Positions 49,364 through 61,773 of a stretch of 64,000 nucleotides of DNA are shown in pieces; positions within the stretch are counted from its first letter, which is position 1, and each line of letters begins with the position of its first letter. A program made the translations under genes and the position numbers. The notes under the pieces were generated by a model, which was not told where the DNA came from, made no database searches, and saw nothing but the letters and a program-made list of their open reading frames with translations. The stretch is from Sphaerisporangium fuscum (GTDB lineage: Bacteria > Actinomycetota > Actinomycetes > Streptosporangiales > Streptosporangiaceae). Location of the stretch: assembly GCF_018531465.1 (NCBI RefSeq), contig NZ_JAHDTF010000005.1:62001-126000 (forward strand), written 5' to 3'.

Positions 49364-50923
49364 CTATCGAACGAACAACGACTGCGCGGCCGTGTGCGCG
49401 AGATCGAGCACCGGCTGCGGGAAGAGCCCGAGGACTACCGTAGCCGCCGCCGCGAGCGTGACCACAGCCGCGGTCCCCATGCTGGGCACCGCGATGGTCG
49501 GGCCTTCCGGGGCCGGGTCGCTGAAGAACATCAGCACGATGACCCGGACGTAGAAGAACGCCGCCATGGCCGAGGTGACCACACCCACGATGACCAGCCC
49601 TGTCGCGCCGCCCGCGACCGCCGGGGCGAAAACGGCGTACTTGCCGAAGAAGCCCGACGTCAGCGGGATACCGGCGAATGCGAGCAGGAAGAGCGCGAAG
49701 ATGCCCGCCAGGACCGGGGACCGCTTGCCGAGGCCGGCCCAGCGGGACAGGTGCCCCGCCTCGCCGCCGGCGTCACGGACCAGGGTGACGACCGCGAAGG
49801 CGCCGACCGTGGCGAAACCGTAGGCCACCAGGTAGAACAGGATGCCCGACAGGGCGCTGACGTTCTGCTTCTCGCCGCCGGTCGCGACCACCGCGGTGAG
49901 CAGGAAGCCGGTGTGGGCGATCGAGGAGTAGGCCAGCATGCGCTTGATGTCGGTCTGGGTGATCGCGAGGATCGCACCGATGACCATCGTGAGGATGGCG
50001 ACGGCCCAAAGCACCGGGCTCCACTCGCCGTCCAGGTTGCCGAGGGCGACCCAGAAGACCCGCAGCAGGGCCCCGAAGGCGGCGATGAGCGTGCCGGAGG
50101 CCATCAGCGCGGTGATGGGGGTCGGCGAGCCCTGGTACACGTCGGGCTTCCAGGCCTGGAAGGGCGCGGCGCCGATCTTGAACAGGAGGCCGACGCCGAG
50201 GGTGGCGGCACCCATGTAGAGCAGGCTGTCCTGGCCGCCCACGCTGCTGAGGGCCTGCTGGATGGCCGACAGGTCGACCGACCCGGCGAAGCCGTACAGC
50301 AGCGCGGTGCCGTACAGGAAGAACGCCGAGGAGAACGCGCCGAGCAGGAAGTACTTCATCGCCGCCTCCTGCGAGAGCAGGCGGCGACGGCGGGCGAGAC
50401 CGCACAGCAGGTACAGCGGCAGCGACATGACCTCGAGGGCCACGAACATGACCAGCAGGTCGTTCGCGGCGGGGAAGAGCATCATGCCGCCGACGGCGAA
50501 CAGCACCAGCGGGAAGATCTCGGTGTGGGCGCCGCCAACGGAGATCGCCTGGTCCTCCTCGGCACTGCCGGGGACGGCGGCCGCCTGGGCGACGAAGTGG
50601 TCGTCGTCGTTGATCAGCAGGACGCAGACGACCGCCAGCAGGAGGATGGCGCCCCAGATGAACAGCGAGGGCCCGTCGACGGCGACCGCTCCCATGGCGG
50701 CCGCGTCGCGCACACCCTGGACGCCCTGCCAGACCGTCAGCGCGAACGCGCCGAGCAGTGACAGCACCGTGATGGGCATCTGGATCGACTTGCGCAGGTA
50801 GCGCGGCGTGAACGCCTCGACGAGCACGCCGATGGTCGCCGCACCGAACACCAGGAGCATCGGCGCGAGCTCCCCATATTCGATCTTCGGGGCCTCGATG
50901 GGCGCGGCGGCGAGGAGGCTCAC
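49364..50923 (-). CDS. nuoN: NADH-quinone oxidoreductase subunit N
   Basis: A 519-aa antiporter-like subunit of complex I with about 14 membrane helices. Typical pieces are FVALEVMSLPLYLLCGLARR, SQEAAMKYFLLGAFSSAFFLYG and KRMLAYSSIAHTGFLL. It carries one of the proton channels. Starts at GTG 50923, overlapping the nuoM stop by GTGA. An insert of ~45 residues (about 100-145, with DDDHFVAQAAAVPGS) is the kind seen in actinobacterial NuoN. Confidence 0.95.
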   Translation of the reverse strand: MSLLAAAPIEAPKIEYGELAPMLLVFGAATIGVLVEAFTPRYLRKSIQMPITVLSLLGAFALTVWQGVQGVRDAAAMGAVAVDGPSLFIWGAILLLAVVCVLLINDDDHFVAQAAAVPGSAEEDQAISVGGAHTEIFPLVLFAVGGMMLFPAANDLLVMFVALEVMSLPLYLLCGLARRRRLLSQEAAMKYFLLGAFSSAFFLYGTALLYGFAGSVDLSAIQQALSSVGGQDSLLYMGAATLGVGLLFKIGAAPFQAWKPDVYQGSPTPITALMASGTLIAAFGALLRVFWVALGNLDGEWSPVLWAVAILTMVIGAILAITQTDIKRMLAYSSIAHTGFLLTAVVATGGEKQNVSALSGILFYLVAYGFATVGAFAVVTLVRDAGGEAGHLSRWAGLGKRSPVLAGIFALFLLAFAGIPLTSGFFGKYAVFAPAVAGGATGLVIVGVVTSAMAAFFYVRVIVLMFFSDPAPEGPTIAVPSMGTAAVVTLAAAATVVLGLFPQPVLDLAHTAAQSLFVR

Positions 50924-52449
50924 TGGCCTGCCCCCTTCTTCTCAGCGGTCACTGGAATGGCCGGGTGGAACTGCGGGGCCTGCACGCTGGTGAGCGTGTG
51001 GTTCACGGCCGGGTTGATCACGTCGAGCAGCGGCTTGGGGAAGAACCCGAAGCCGATGAGCAGCGCGATCAGCGGGGCCACCACGAACTTCTCACGGAGG
51101 TTCAGGTCGGGCAGCGTCTTGACCGATTCGGCCGTCGGACCGGTCATCATCCGCTGGTACATCCACAGGACGTACACGGCGGCGAGGACCATGCCGATGA
51201 GGGAGATGACGGCCGGTACGACGTACTGCTCGTAGGTGCCGATCAGGACGAGGAACTCGCTCACGAAGGTCGAAAGGCCCGGCAGCGACAGCGACGACAG
51301 ACCGGCGACCAGGAAGGTGCCCGCCAGGATCGGGGCGACCTTCTGGACGCCTCCGTAGTCGGCGATGAACTGCGAGCCGCGGCGGTTGATCAGGAATCCG
51401 GCGAGCAGGAACAGCGCGCCGGTCGAGAAACCGTGGTTGACCATGTAGAGCGTGGCTCCGGCCCCGGCGTCGGCGGTCAGCGCGAACACGCCCATCGTGA
51501 TGAAGCCGAAGTGCGAGATCGAGGTGTAGGCGATGAGCCGCTTCATGTCGGCCTGCCCGATGGCCACGATCGCGCCGTACACGATGCCGATCACGCTGAG
51601 CGCGATCACGGCGGGTGTGAAGAACTTCGCGGCGTCCGGGAAGAGCTCGAGGCAGAAGCGGAGCATGCCGTAGGTGCCGACCTTGTCGAGCACGCCCACC
51701 AGGAGCACGGCCGCGCCGGCGGGCGCCTGGGCGGCGGCGTCGGGCAGCCAGGTGTGGAACGGCACCAGCGGGGCCTTGACGGCGAACGCGATGAAGAAGC
51801 CGAGGAACAGCCACTTCTGGGTGGCCGGGTCCTTGATGACGCCGATCAGCTCGGGCTGCAGGAAGGTGCCCTTGCCGGCGAGGGCGTACAGCGCGATCAC
51901 GGCCACCAGCATGAGCAGGCCGCCGAACAGCGAGTACAGCAGGAACTTCACGGCCGCGTACGACCGCTGCGCCCCGCCGTAGGACCCGATCATGAAGTAC
52001 ATCGGGATCAGCATCGCTTCGAAGAAGACGTAGAAGAGGAAGACGTCGGTCGCCGCGAAGACGCCGATCATCATCGCCTCGAGCACCAGGATCAGTGCGA
52101 AGTACGTCTTGACCGACCGCTTGGCGTCGGGCCGGTCGGCGTCGTTCCAGGAGGCCAGCACCACGATCGGGACCAGCACCGCCGCCAGGGCGATGAGCAC
52201 GAGCGCGATGCCGTCGACGGCGACCGCGTAGTGGACGCCGAACGACGGGATCCACTGGTGGACCTCGCTGAACTGGTAACGCGGCCCGGAGTGGTCGAAC
52301 TTGGCCGCCATGGCGATCGTGAGCACCAGCACGACGAGCGACACCACGAGCGTGAGCTGCTTGGCGAGCTTGTCGTTGCCCTTGGGCACCGCCGCCACCG
52401 CCAGCGCGCCCACCACGGGCACGCCCATCAGAATTGAGAGCCAGGGCAT
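50920..52449 (-). CDS. nuoM: NADH-quinone oxidoreductase subunit M
   Basis: A 509-aa proton-pumping subunit. FVFFEAMLIPMYFMIG-like segment (FYVFFEAMLIPMYF), KAPLVPFHTWLPDAAAQAP (conserved Lys/His channel region), KRLIAYTSISHFGFI and ALFLLAGFLINRRG are seen. The start ATG overlaps the nuoL stop (TGATG). A longer reading frame upstream to 54237 is only an overlap with nuoL. Confidence 0.95.
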   Translation of the reverse strand: MPWLSILMGVPVVGALAVAAVPKGNDKLAKQLTLVVSLVVLVLTIAMAAKFDHSGPRYQFSEVHQWIPSFGVHYAVAVDGIALVLIALAAVLVPIVVLASWNDADRPDAKRSVKTYFALILVLEAMMIGVFAATDVFLFYVFFEAMLIPMYFMIGSYGGAQRSYAAVKFLLYSLFGGLLMLVAVIALYALAGKGTFLQPELIGVIKDPATQKWLFLGFFIAFAVKAPLVPFHTWLPDAAAQAPAGAAVLLVGVLDKVGTYGMLRFCLELFPDAAKFFTPAVIALSVIGIVYGAIVAIGQADMKRLIAYTSISHFGFITMGVFALTADAGAGATLYMVNHGFSTGALFLLAGFLINRRGSQFIADYGGVQKVAPILAGTFLVAGLSSLSLPGLSTFVSEFLVLIGTYEQYVVPAVISLIGMVLAAVYVLWMYQRMMTGPTAESVKTLPDLNLREKFVVAPLIALLIGFGFFPKPLLDVINPAVNHTLTSVQAPQFHPAIPVTAEKKGAGQ

Positions 52450-54359
52450 CACAGGTTCCCTACGACGAACCATGCGCCGACCAGGAGGGCGGCACCGAAG
52501 AATATCGACAAGGCGTACGACCGGACGAAGCCCGTCTGCACGCGGCGCAGCCGGCCCGACGTGCCGCCGATCGTGGCGGCCAGCCCGTTGACCAGCCCGT
52601 CGACGCCGCGGTTGTCGAAGAAGACCGCGAGCCGGGTCAGCCACTGGCCGGGGCGCATGAACAGCGCCTCGTTCAGCGCGTCGCCGTACAGGTCGCGGCG
52701 GGCGAAGACGGTGAGGAACGAGCCGCGCGGGGCGACCGCGGGGACCTCGGCCCTGCCGTACTTCATCCAGGCGAAGGCGACGCCGATGGCGACCAGCGCC
52801 AGCGTCACCAGACCGGCGGGGCTGAACGGGTGGAAGGTCGGCATCTCCTCGGGACGGCCGACGGCCGGGGCGAGGAACTCCATGAAGCGGTTGCCCACGA
52901 TGAGGAACGCGCCGCCGAAGACCGAGCCGATCGACAGGATGATCAGCGGCCAGGTCATGACGGCCGGGGACTCGTGCGGGTGGGCGTCCTTCTCCCAGCG
53001 GCGCTTGCCGTGGAAGGTCATGAAGAACAGGCGCGACATGTAGAAGCCGGTGATGCCGGCGCCGAGCACGGCCAGCCAGCCGAGGATCGGGTTGTGCTCC
53101 ATCGCGGTCTCGATGATGCCGTCCTTGGTCCAGTAACCGGACAGCAGCGGGAAGCCGATGATGGCGAGGTAGCCGAGCCCGAACGTCGCCCAGGTGATCT
53201 TCATCACCGAGGCGAGGCCGCCGAACTTGCGCATGTCGACCTCGTCGTTCATGGCGTGCATGACCGAGCCCGCGCCGAGGAACATCGAGGCCTTGAAGAA
53301 GCCGTGCGTGATCAGGTGGGCGATGGCGAAGGCGTACCCGATCGGGCCGAGGCCGGCGCCGAGCATCATGTAGCCGATCTGCGACATCGTCGAACCGGCC
53401 AGCGCCTTCTTGATGTCGTCCTTGGCCGTACCGATGATCGCACCGGCGAGCAGGGTGGCGACGCCGACGATCGTCACGACGAGCTGCGCGGTCGGGGCGC
53501 CCTCGAAGATCGGGCCGGATCGGACCACGAGGTAGACGCCGGCGGTGACCATGGTGGCCGCGTGGATGAGGGCCGAGACCGGGGTCGGGCCCTCCATGGC
53601 GTCCAGGAGCCAGGACTGCAGCGGGAGCTGGGCGGACTTGCCGCACGCGCCGAGCAGCAGCGCGAGGCCGATCAGCGTCAGCGTGCCCTGCCCGGCCTTG
53701 CCGGCGTTGGGCAGCACCTCGTTGAAGGCGATGGTGCCGAACGTCGTGAAGATGACGAAGATGCCGAGCGCGAGGCCCATGTCGCCGACACGGTTGACGA
53801 CGAACGCCTTCTTGGCCGCCGCGGCGGCCGACGGCTTGTGCTGCCAGAAGCCGATCAGCAGGTAGGACGCCAGACCGACGCCCTCCCAGCCGATGTACAG
53901 GCCGAGGTAGTTGTCGGACAGCACCAGCAGGAGCATCGCCGCGACGAAGAGGTTCAGGTAGGCGAAGAACCGCCGCCGGTTCGGGTCGTGCGCCATGTAG
54001 CCGATCGAGTAGATGTGGATCAGCGACCCGACACCGGTGATCAGCAGGACGAACGAGATGGACAGCGGGTCCAGCAGCAGGCCCATCTTCACGTGGAGCG
54101 AGCCCGAGGGCAGGAAGTCGTACAGCTCCACGAGGCGGCGGCGCTGGTCGGGCCCGAAGCCGATCAGCTCGAAGAAGGCGAGCACTCCGACCACGAACGA
54201 CGCCAGCGACATGGCGACGCCGAGCAGGTGGCCCCAACGGTCGGTGCGGCGGCCGCCCAGCAGCAGGATCGCCGCGCCGAGCAGGGGCAGGGCGATCGTC
54301 AGCCAGGAGACGCCGACCACTCCACCGGAGTGCCGGACGATCTCAGCAGCGGTTTCCAC
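52449..54359 (-). CDS. nuoL: NADH-quinone oxidoreductase subunit L
   Basis: A 636-aa subunit, the largest antiporter-like part of complex [58 protein letters not shown] and [21 protein letters not shown] are diagnostic. The C-terminal end forms the long lateral helix and last membrane helix ([20 protein letters not shown]). GTG start, nine bases after nuoK. Confidence 0.95.
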   Translation of the reverse strand: METAAEIVRHSGGVVGVSWLTIALPLLGAAILLLGGRRTDRWGHLLGVAMSLASFVVGVLAFFELIGFGPDQRRRLVELYDFLPSGSLHVKMGLLLDPLSISFVLLITGVGSLIHIYSIGYMAHDPNRRRFFAYLNLFVAAMLLLVLSDNYLGLYIGWEGVGLASYLLIGFWQHKPSAAAAAKKAFVVNRVGDMGLALGIFVIFTTFGTIAFNEVLPNAGKAGQGTLTLIGLALLLGACGKSAQLPLQSWLLDAMEGPTPVSALIHAATMVTAGVYLVVRSGPIFEGAPTAQLVVTIVGVATLLAGAIIGTAKDDIKKALAGSTMSQIGYMMLGAGLGPIGYAFAIAHLITHGFFKASMFLGAGSVMHAMNDEVDMRKFGGLASVMKITWATFGLGYLAIIGFPLLSGYWTKDGIIETAMEHNPILGWLAVLGAGITGFYMSRLFFMTFHGKRRWEKDAHPHESPAVMTWPLIILSIGSVFGGAFLIVGNRFMEFLAPAVGRPEEMPTFHPFSPAGLVTLALVAIGVAFAWMKYGRAEVPAVAPRGSFLTVFARRDLYGDALNEALFMRPGQWLTRLAVFFDNRGVDGLVNGLAATIGGTSGRLRRVQTGFVRSYALSIFFGAALLVGAWFVVGNL

Positions 54360-54368
54360 GGCGACCTC

Positions 54369-54665
54369 TTAGTACTTCAGCAGGTTGGCGTCGTCCACCG
54401 ACGCGGACCTGCGGGTTCGGAAGATCGTCACGATGATCGCGAGACCCACGACGACCTCGGCGGCGGCCACGATCATCACGAAGAAGGCGATGATCTGGCC
54501 CTGGAGGTTGCCGTGCTGGCGGGCGAAGGTGACGAAAGCCAGGTTGCAGGCGTTGAGCATGAGCTCCACGCACATGAACACGACGATGGCGTTGCGGCGT
54601 ACGAGCACGCCGACGCCGCCGATGGCGAACAGCAGCGCGGAGAGCACCAGGTAGTGGGTGGTCAC
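54369..54665 (-). CDS. nuoK: NADH-quinone oxidoreductase subunit K
   Basis: A 98-aa subunit with three membrane helices. [20 protein letters not shown] contains the essential buried Glu, and [19 protein letters not shown] the second one. The GTG start overlaps the nuoJ stop (GTGA). Confidence 0.95.
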   Translation of the reverse strand: MTTHYLVLSALLFAIGGVGVLVRRNAIVVFMCVELMLNACNLAFVTFARQHGNLQGQIIAFFVMIVAAAEVVVGLAIIVTIFRTRRSASVDDANLLKY

Positions 54666-55543
54666 TTGCCTTCCTCCTCGACAGGGCCGTCCGCGGCCTT
54701 GCCGGCGGACCGGGCGGCCACGGGCTCGTCCTCGGCCGGAACCGGGACCTCGGGGGCCTCGGCGACGGCCTGGACGACCTTCGGCTGCTCGGTGCGGCGG
54801 TTGCTCTCGGCGACCTGCTTGATGGCGCTGGCGAGCCGGGGATTGTCCGGCAGCCGGCCGCTCTCGACGTCGTGCCGGGCGATGTAGCGGTTGACCGACA
54901 GCTCGGAGACCGAGCCGTCCGGCAGCAGCGCGGGCATGTCGATCGCGTTGTGCCGGGCGTAGGTGCCGGGCCCCGGGAGCGGGGTCGGGTGGTCGCCGAG
55001 GAACCGGGCGCGCGAGAGGTCCTTCTGCGTGGGCTTCGGAGCGCTGCGCTCGCGGTGCGCCAGCACCATCGCGCCGAGCGCGGCGGTGATGAGCAGCGCC
55101 GAGGTGACCTCGAACGCGAAGACGTACCGCGTGAAGATCAGCTTGGCCAGCGCCGGGACGTTGCCGCCCTCGACGTTCGCGACCCCGGCGGCGTCCCCGA
55201 TCACGGCGTTGCCGATGCCGACGGCCAGCAGCACCGCGAAGCCGAGGCCCGCGATGATCGCCCAGAAGCGCTGCCCCTTGATCGTCTCCACCAGCGAGTC
55301 GGAGGAGTCGACGCCGACCAGCATCAGCACGAACAGGAACAGCATCATGACCGCGCCGGTGTAGACGATGATCTGCACCACGGCGAGGAACGGGGCGTCC
55401 TGAACGGCGTAGAGCACCGCCAGCGAGAGCATCACCACGCCCAGCATCAGCGCGGAGTACACCGCCTTGCGGCTGAAGACGAGTCCGAACGCCGCGGCCA
55501 CCGAGACGACCGCCAGCACCCAGAACGTGATCGTTTCACCCAT
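54662..55543 (-). CDS. nuoJ: NADH-quinone oxidoreductase subunit J
   Basis: A 293-aa membrane subunit. Five helices in the first ~170 residues, with [19 protein letters not shown] the conserved third helix. The C-terminal ~120 residues are a soluble extension ([20 protein letters not shown], then Glu/Ala/Val-rich), longer than in E. coli but usual in actinobacteria. Start ATG lies inside the nuoI end (8-base overlap). Confidence 0.94.
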   Translation of the reverse strand: MGETITFWVLAVVSVAAAFGLVFSRKAVYSALMLGVVMLSLAVLYAVQDAPFLAVVQIIVYTGAVMMLFLFVLMLVGVDSSDSLVETIKGQRFWAIIAGLGFAVLLAVGIGNAVIGDAAGVANVEGGNVPALAKLIFTRYVFAFEVTSALLITAALGAMVLAHRERSAPKPTQKDLSRARFLGDHPTPLPGPGTYARHNAIDMPALLPDGSVSELSVNRYIARHDVESGRLPDNPRLASAIKQVAESNRRTEQPKVVQAVAEAPEVPVPAEDEPVAARSAGKAADGPVEEEGK

Positions 55544-56051
55544 TGCTACGGCCCAACCGGTAGTAGTCCTCTTCGGTCTCGCCGAGGCGCATGGCGTGCG
55601 GGGGCGCTTCCATGCCGGGACCCAGCGGCGCGAGCAGCATCTCCTTGGTGTAGATGAGGCTCTCACGGCTCGCGTCGGCGAGCTCGTACTCGTTGGTCAT
55701 CGTCAGCGCGCGTGTCGGGCACGCCTCGATGCACAGGCCGCAAAGGATGCACCGCAGGTAGTTGATCTGGTACGTCCGCCCGTACCGCTCACCCGGGGAG
55801 TAGCGCTCCTCGTCGGTGTTGTCGGCACCCTCCACGAAGATCGCGTCAGCCGGGCAGGCCCAGGCGCACAGCTCGCACCCGACGCACTTCTCGAGACCGT
55901 CCGGCCAGCGGTTCAGCTGGTGACGGCCGTGGAACCGGGGGGCGGTGGGCCGCTTCTCCTCCGGGTAGTTGACCGTCACCGGCTTCTTGAACATGTGGTG
56001 GAAGGTGACGCCGAACCCCTTCACGGGGTTCAGGAAATCAGTTAGTCCCAC
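55536..56051 (-). CDS. nuoI: NADH-quinone oxidoreductase subunit I
   Basis: A 171-aa ferredoxin-like subunit with two [4Fe-4S] sites: [12 protein letters not shown] and [12 protein letters not shown]. These pass electrons toward the quinone site. GTG 56051 begins [20 protein letters not shown] and overlaps the nuoH end by 14 bases. Confidence 0.95.
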   Translation of the reverse strand: MGLTDFLNPVKGFGVTFHHMFKKPVTVNYPEEKRPTAPRFHGRHQLNRWPDGLEKCVGCELCAWACPADAIFVEGADNTDEERYSPGERYGRTYQINYLRCILCGLCIEACPTRALTMTNEYELADASRESLIYTKEMLLAPLGPGMEAPPHAMRLGETEEDYYRLGRSNG

Positions 56052-57387
56052 TGGGGACCTCCTTGCGTCCGTTGACGCCGTGGTAGTGCGGCAGGTCCAG
56101 GGCCGGAACCGGGAACCCACCGGCGGTGGGCTCGGCGCGCAGCTGCTCGAACTCGGCCTCCACCTGCGCGGCCTTGGCCTCGCGGCGACGCTGGTTGACC
56201 GTGTCGAAGCGGAAGTAGATCGCGAGGACCCCGACGACGACCACCGCTGCGATGATCATCACCAGTGACCTCTGCTCGCCCGCGATGCGGGTGGCCCGGA
56301 CGGTGGCGACCAGCAGGATCCACGCGAGGTTCAGCGGGATGAGGACCTTCCAGCCGAAGGCCATGAGCTGGTCGTACCGGATACGGGGCAGGGAGGCGCG
56401 CACCCAGATGAAGAAGGCGAACGCCAGCACGAGCTTGATGAAGAACCACAGCATCGGCCACCAGCCGGTGTTCGCGCCGTCCCACAGGGAGATCGGCCAC
56501 GGGGCCCGCCAGCCGCCCAGGAACAGCGTGATGCACAGCCCGGACACCGTGAGGACGTTGGCGTACTCGGCCAGCATGAACATCGCGAACTTCAGCGAGG
56601 AGGAGTACTCGGTGTGGAAGCCGCCGACCAGCTCGCCCTCACCCTCGGGGAGGTCGAACGGCACGCGGTTGGTCTCGCCGAGCATCGTGATCACGTAGAT
56701 CAGGAACGACGGGATCAGCAGGATGGCGTACCACGACGGGAGCGGGATGCCGTGCCAGTCACCGCCCGAGGCCTGCTTGGCGACGATCTCGGAGGTGGAG
56801 AGCGTGCCGGCGAACAGGAACACCGCCACGAACGACAGGCCCATCGCGATCTCGTAGGAGATCACCTGGGCCGTGGAGCGCAGGCCACCGAGCACGGCGT
56901 ACGGCGAGCGCGAGCCCCAGCCCGCGAGCACGATGCCGTAGACGCCGATCGAGGCCATCGCGAGGACCACCAGCACCGCGACCGGCAGGTCGGTGAGCTG
57001 CAGCGGCGTCCGCACCCCGAAGATCGACACCATCGGCCCGAACGGGATGATCGAGTACGACAGGAACGCCGGGACCGCGATGATGATCGGGGCGAGGATG
57101 TAGACGACCTTGTCGACGGTCCTCGGGAGGATGTCCTCCTTCAACCCCATCTTCAGGCCGTCGGCCACCGTCTGCAGCAGGCCGAACTTGCCCGCGCGGT
57201 TCGGGCCGTAGCGGTGCTGCATGCGTGAGATGAGCTTGCGCTCGAACCACACGCCGAACAGCACGCCCAGCATCAGGAAGACGAAGATGAAGACGGCCTT
57301 GATGATGGACAGCCACAGCGGGTCCTTGCCGAAGTCTGCCAACGTGGGGTTGGCGCCATCGGCGAGGACAAAGGCTTGAGGAGTCAT
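56038..57387 (-). CDS. nuoH: NADH-quinone oxidoreductase subunit H
   Basis: A 449-aa membrane subunit forming the quinone channel. [20 protein letters not shown] is the highly conserved first loop, [20 protein letters not shown] the acidic loop, and [20 protein letters not shown] the middle signature. Eight membrane helices. The tail is longer than in E. coli, with a charged soluble end. ATG overlaps the nuoG stop (ATGA). Confidence 0.96.
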   Translation of the reverse strand: MTPQAFVLADGANPTLADFGKDPLWLSIIKAVFIFVFLMLGVLFGVWFERKLISRMQHRYGPNRAGKFGLLQTVADGLKMGLKEDILPRTVDKVVYILAPIIIAVPAFLSYSIIPFGPMVSIFGVRTPLQLTDLPVAVLVVLAMASIGVYGIVLAGWGSRSPYAVLGGLRSTAQVISYEIAMGLSFVAVFLFAGTLSTSEIVAKQASGGDWHGIPLPSWYAILLIPSFLIYVITMLGETNRVPFDLPEGEGELVGGFHTEYSSSLKFAMFMLAEYANVLTVSGLCITLFLGGWRAPWPISLWDGANTGWWPMLWFFIKLVLAFAFFIWVRASLPRIRYDQLMAFGWKVLIPLNLAWILLVATVRATRIAGEQRSLVMIIAAVVVVGVLAIYFRFDTVNQRRREAKAAQVEAEFEQLRAEPTAGGFPVPALDLPHYHGVNGRKEVPSGTN

Positions 57388-59813
57388 GACTCGCTCCCGA
57401 TCTTGACGACGTCACCGGCCACGGCGCGCAGGTCGCGGGTGACCGAGCAGCCGGCGGAGTTCGACGGCACCCACACCACACGGTCGGGCAGGTCGGCCAC
57501 CCGGACGGGCAGCGTGACCGTACCGGCCTCGGTGGCGATGTGAACCTTGCCGCCGTCGAGCACGCCGATCTCGGCGGCCGTGGCCTCCGACAGCAGAGCC
57601 TCCACGGCGCGTCCGGTGCCCGCGAGGAACGGCTCGCCGTCCTGCATGCGGCCCTCGTCGAGCAGCAGGTGCCAGGTGGCCAGGACCGCCTCGCCGGCCT
57701 GCGGGTCGGCGTGGACGCCACCGGTGACGCTCGGGCCGTTCGGCCGGGAGCCGCGCCAGGCGCCCAGCGTCGCGAGCTCGCGGCGGGCGGCGGCGGCGTC
57801 GGGCAGGCCGAGGTGCACGTCCATGTGGTCGCTGATCGCGCCGATCGCGCGCAGGTCGCTCATCACGCCCGGCACCTCGATGGCCCGCTCGAACGAGCGG
57901 CCCCGGCCCTCCCAGTTGACGAAGGTGCCGTTCTTCTCGGTGACGGCCGCGATGGGCAGCACGACGTCGGCGCGGTCGGTGACGGCGCTGGCGCGCATCT
58001 CGAGGGAGACGACGAACGGGGTGTTCTCGAGGGCCTCGAGCGCGGCCGCGGGGTCGGGCAGGTCGTAGGGGTCGACCCCGCCGACCACCAGGGCGTCGAT
58101 CTCGCCGTTCAGCGCGGCGGTGATGATCGCGGTGGTGTCGCGTCCCGGGGTGGCCGGGATGCTCGCGACGTCCCAGGCGCGGGCGACCTCGGCGCGGGCG
58201 GTCTCGTCGGCGACGGGACGGCCGATCGGCAGCAGGCCCGGCAGGGCGCCGGCCTCCAGGGCGCCGCGCTCACCGGCCCGGCGGGGAACCCAGGCGAGCC
58301 GGGCACCGGAGGTGGCGCTGAGCCGTACGGCGGCCGAGAGCGCGCCCCCGGCGGTGGCGAGCCGCTCGCCGACCAGGATGATCGCGCCCGGTTGCTTCAG
58401 GGCCTCGGCGGCGGCCGAGGAGCCGGAGATCAGCTCGCCGACGGCCTCGGCCTCGGCGCCCGGAAGCGTACGGATCAGGGTGCCGCCCATCTTGGCCAGT
58501 CCGGCCGAGGCGAACGGCGCGATCGAGAAGACCTTCAGGCCGCGCTTGCGCCACGCCTTGCGCAGGCGCAGGAAGACGATCGGCGACTCCTCCTCGGGCT
58601 CGAACCCGGCGAGCAGCACCGCCGGGGCCTTCTCGAGGTCGCTGTAGGAGACCTCGATGCCCTTGCCCGCGACCGTGTGCGCGAGGAAGACGGCCTCTTC
58701 CTCCGACAGCGGGCGGGAGCGGAAGTCGATGTCGTTGGTGCCGAGGGCGATGCGCGCGAACTTGGAGTAGGCGTAGGCGTCCTCGACGGTCACCCGTCCG
58801 CCGACCAGCACGCCGGCCTTCCCGCGGGCCTTGGCGAGGCCCTCGGCGGCGACCGTCAGGGCCTCCGGCCAGGACGCGGGCCGCAGGCGGCCCTCCTCGT
58901 CGCGGACCAGCGGCGTCTGCAGGCGGTCGGGCTGAGTGGTGTAGGAGAAGGCCCAGCGGCCCTTGTCGCAGTTCCACTCCTCGTTGACCTGCGGGTCGTC
59001 GGCGGCCAGGCGCCGGGTGACCCGGCCGCGCCGGTGGTCGGTGCGCAGGTCGCAGCCGCTGGCGCAGTGCTCGCAGGCGCTGGGCGTCGACACCAGGTCG
59101 AACGGCCGGGCCCGGAAGCGGTAGGCCGCGCCGGTGAGCGCGCCGACCGGGCAGATCTGCACGGTGTTGCCGGAGAAGTAGGACTCGAACGGCTCGCCGT
59201 TCGCCACGCCGACCTGCTCGGAGGCGCCGCGCTCGAAGAAGTCGATCAGCGGGTCACCGGCGATCTCGTCGGAGAAGCGGATGCAGCGGGCGCACTGGAC
59301 GCACCGCTCGCGGTCGAGCAGGACCTCGGTCGACAGCGGGATGGGCTTCTCGAAGGTGCGCTTGTGCTCGTGGAAGCGCGACTCGCCCTGGCCGTTCGAC
59401 ATGGCCTGGTTCTGCAGGGGGCACTCGCCGCCCTTGTCGCAGACCGGGCAGTCGAGCGGGTGGTTCATGAGCAGCAGCTCCATGACACCGCGCTGGGCCT
59501 TCTCGGCGACCGGCGAGGTGAGCTGCGTCAGCACCACCATGCCCTCGGCGACCTCGATGGCGCAGGACGGCTGCGGCTTGGGGAAGCCGCGGCCGTTACC
59601 GGCGTCGGTGATGTCGACCAGGCACTGGCGGCAGTTGGCCGCCGGCTCGAGCAGCGGGTGGTCGCAGAACCGGGGGATCTGGATGCCCAGCATCTCGGCC
59701 GCCCGGATGATCATCGTTCCCTTGGGGACGCTGATCTGGAAACCGTCGATGGTCAGCGTGACCATCTCGACGGGCTGCTCGACCTGCCCTTCGGACGTGG
59801 TCTGAACGGTCAT
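57384..59813 (-). CDS. nuoG: NADH-quinone oxidoreductase subunit G
   Basis: An 809-aa iron-sulfur subunit. Ordered Cys sites: [20 protein letters not shown] ([2Fe-2S]), [27 protein letters not shown] and [13 protein letters not shown]. The later part is molybdopterin-oxidoreductase-like but without cofactor. It overlaps nuoF and nuoH by four bases each. Confidence 0.96.
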   Translation of the reverse strand: MTVQTTSEGQVEQPVEMVTLTIDGFQISVPKGTMIIRAAEMLGIQIPRFCDHPLLEPAANCRQCLVDITDAGNGRGFPKPQPSCAIEVAEGMVVLTQLTSPVAEKAQRGVMELLLMNHPLDCPVCDKGGECPLQNQAMSNGQGESRFHEHKRTFEKPIPLSTEVLLDRERCVQCARCIRFSDEIAGDPLIDFFERGASEQVGVANGEPFESYFSGNTVQICPVGALTGAAYRFRARPFDLVSTPSACEHCASGCDLRTDHRRGRVTRRLAADDPQVNEEWNCDKGRWAFSYTTQPDRLQTPLVRDEEGRLRPASWPEALTVAAEGLAKARGKAGVLVGGRVTVEDAYAYSKFARIALGTNDIDFRSRPLSEEEAVFLAHTVAGKGIEVSYSDLEKAPAVLLAGFEPEEESPIVFLRLRKAWRKRGLKVFSIAPFASAGLAKMGGTLIRTLPGAEAEAVGELISGSSAAAEALKQPGAIILVGERLATAGGALSAAVRLSATSGARLAWVPRRAGERGALEAGALPGLLPIGRPVADETARAEVARAWDVASIPATPGRDTTAIITAALNGEIDALVVGGVDPYDLPDPAAALEALENTPFVVSLEMRASAVTDRADVVLPIAAVTEKNGTFVNWEGRGRSFERAIEVPGVMSDLRAIGAISDHMDVHLGLPDAAAARRELATLGAWRGSRPNGPSVTGGVHADPQAGEAVLATWHLLLDEGRMQDGEPFLAGTGRAVEALLSEATAAEIGVLDGGKVHIATEAGTVTLPVRVADLPDRVVWVPSNSAGCSVTRDLRAVAGDVVKIGSES

Positions 59814-61099
59814 GCGGATGCCCCCCACACAGTGGACGCCGCCCGGTCGAACGGACATCCGCCGATCTCGAAGTGCTTGAGGTATTCGTCGCGGAAGTGC
59901 TTCACCGACGAGTGGATCGGGCTGGTCGCGCCGTCGCCCAGGGCGCAGAACGAGCGGCCCAGGATGTTGTCGGCGATGTCCGTGATCGTGCTGAGGTCCT
60001 CTTCGGTGCCCTGGCCCTTCTCGAGCCTCCGAAGGACCTGCTTCAGCCAGTAGGTGCCCTCCCGGCAGGGGGTGCACTTACCGCAGGACTCGTGGGCGTA
60101 GAACTCGGTCCAGCGCAGGACGGCACGCACGACGCAGGTGGTCTCGTCGAAGATCTGCAGCGCGCGGGTACCCAGCATGGAGCCCTTGGCGCCCACCGAC
60201 TCGAAGTCGAGCGGGACGTCGAGGTGCTCGTCGGTGAAGATCGGGGTGGACGATCCGCCGGGGGTCCAGAACTTCAGCCGGTGCCCCGCCCGGATGCCGC
60301 CCGCCATGTCGAGCAGCTCGCGCAGGGTGATGCCGAGCGGCGCCTCGTACTGCCCGGGGCGGGTGACGTGGCCGCTCAGCGAGAAGATGCCGAAGCCCTT
60401 GGACTTCTCGGTGCCCATCGAGGCGAACCAGTCGGCGCCGTTGGCGACGATGCTGGGAACGCTGGCGACCGATTCGACGTTGTTGATGACAGTGGGGCAG
60501 GCGTAAAGGCCTGCGACGGCCGGGAAGGGGGGCTTGAGCCGAGGTTGGCCTCTGTAGCCCTCGAGCGAGTCGAGCAGCGCCGTCTCCTCGCCGCAGATGT
60601 ACGCACCGGCGCCGGAGTGCACGACGAGCTCCAGGTCGTAGCCCGACCCGAAGATGTTCGTGCCGAGGTAGCCCTTCTCGTACGCCTCGCGCACCGCCGC
60701 CTGCACGCGGCGGATGACGTGGAGCACCTCGCCGCGGATGTAGATGAAGGCGTGGTTGGCGCGGATGGCGTAGGCCGTGATGATGACACCCTCCACCAGG
60801 GAGTGGGGGTTGGCCATCATCAGCGGGATGTCCTTGCAGGTGCCCGGCTCCGACTCGTCGGCGTTGACGACGAGGTAGTGGGCCTTGCCGTCGCCCTGCG
60901 GGATGAAGCCCCACTTCATGCCGGTGGGGAAGCCCGCGCCGCCTCGGCCGCGCAGACCGGAGTCCTTGACGGCCTTGATGATGGCGTCGGGGTCGGTGGC
61001 CAGCGCCTTCTTGGCGGCCTCGTACTCCCCGTAGCCCGCCAGGGTGAAGGAGTCGGGCCGGTCCCAGTTGGCGGTGAGCACCGGGGTCAGCGTGGTCAT
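59810..61099 (-). CDS. nuoF: NADH-quinone oxidoreductase subunit F
   Basis: A 429-aa flavoprotein that takes electrons from [22 protein letters not shown] binds [27 protein letters not shown] is the flavin site, and [12 protein letters not shown] with SFCALGD binds the [4Fe-4S] centre N3. The ATG overlaps the nuoE stop. Confidence 0.96.
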   Translation of the reverse strand: MTTLTPVLTANWDRPDSFTLAGYGEYEAAKKALATDPDAIIKAVKDSGLRGRGGAGFPTGMKWGFIPQGDGKAHYLVVNADESEPGTCKDIPLMMANPHSLVEGVIITAYAIRANHAFIYIRGEVLHVIRRVQAAVREAYEKGYLGTNIFGSGYDLELVVHSGAGAYICGEETALLDSLEGYRGQPRLKPPFPAVAGLYACPTVINNVESVASVPSIVANGADWFASMGTEKSKGFGIFSLSGHVTRPGQYEAPLGITLRELLDMAGGIRAGHRLKFWTPGGSSTPIFTDEHLDVPLDFESVGAKGSMLGTRALQIFDETTCVVRAVLRWTEFYAHESCGKCTPCREGTYWLKQVLRRLEKGQGTEEDLSTITDIADNILGRSFCALGDGATSPIHSSVKHFRDEYLKHFEIGGCPFDRAASTVWGASA

Positions 61100-61773
61100 T
61101 CGGAGGCCCCCTTCGACGGCGCCGGCGCGGTCCATCCGTTGGCTTTGGCGACCTTCAGGCCCTCGACGGAGGGGCCGACGGCGGAGGGGCCGTCACCGGC
61201 CTGGCCGTCGGGCAGGCCCGCGAGCACGCGCGAGGCCTCCTTGAAGCTGCAGAGGCGCGAGGGGCCGCGCGTGGGCGTGACTTCCTTGCCCGCGCGCAGG
61301 TCGTCGACGAGCTGCTTGGCCGACTCGGGGGTCTGGTTGTCGAAGAACTCCCAGTTGACCATCATGACGGGCGCGAAGTCGCAGGCGGCGTTGCACTCCA
61401 GGCGCTCCAGCGAGACCTTGCCGTCGCCGGTGGTCTCGCCGTTGCCGACGCCGACGTGCTCGCTCAGCTCGTCCCAGATCTGGTCGCCGCCCATGATGGC
61501 GCACAGCGCGTTGATGCAGACGCCCACGTGATATTCACCGGCGGGCTTGCGCTTGTACATCGTGTAGAACGTCGAGACGCCCACGACCTCGGCCTTCGAC
61601 AGGCCCAGCATCTCGGCGCAGAACTCCTGCCCGGCGTCGGAGACGTAGCCGTCCTCCGACTGCACCAGGTGCAGCAGCGGCAGCAGCGCCGAGCGGCTCT
61701 TCGGGTAGCGTCCGATGATCTCTTTCGCGTCGCGTTCGAGACGCTCGCGGACTTCCGGCGAGTAGCTCGTCAC
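61096..61773 (-). CDS. nuoE: NADH-quinone oxidoreductase subunit E
   Basis: A 225-aa thioredoxin-like [2Fe-2S] subunit. Cys ligands in [11 protein letters not shown] and [15 protein letters not shown]. The C-terminus has ~55 extra residues ([16 protein letters not shown], then Gly/Pro-rich), as in other actinobacteria. GTG start overlaps the nuoD stop (GTGA). Confidence 0.95.
   Translation of the reverse strand: MTSYSPEVRERLERDAKEIIGRYPKSRSALLPLLHLVQSEDGYVSDAGQEFCAEMLGLSKAEVVGVSTFYTMYKRKPAGEYHVGVCINALCAIMGGDQIWDELSEHVGVGNGETTGDGKVSLERLECNAACDFAPVMMVNWEFFDNQTPESAKQLVDDLRAGKEVTPTRGPSRLCSFKEASRVLAGLPDGQAGDGPSAVGPSVEGLKVAKANGWTAPAPSKGASE

Noticed and set aside
50920..54237. A 1105-codon open frame on the minus strand
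   Set aside because: It is nuoM joined to an out-of-frame open stretch over nuoL; nuoM has its own ATG at 52449 overlapping the nuoL stop.
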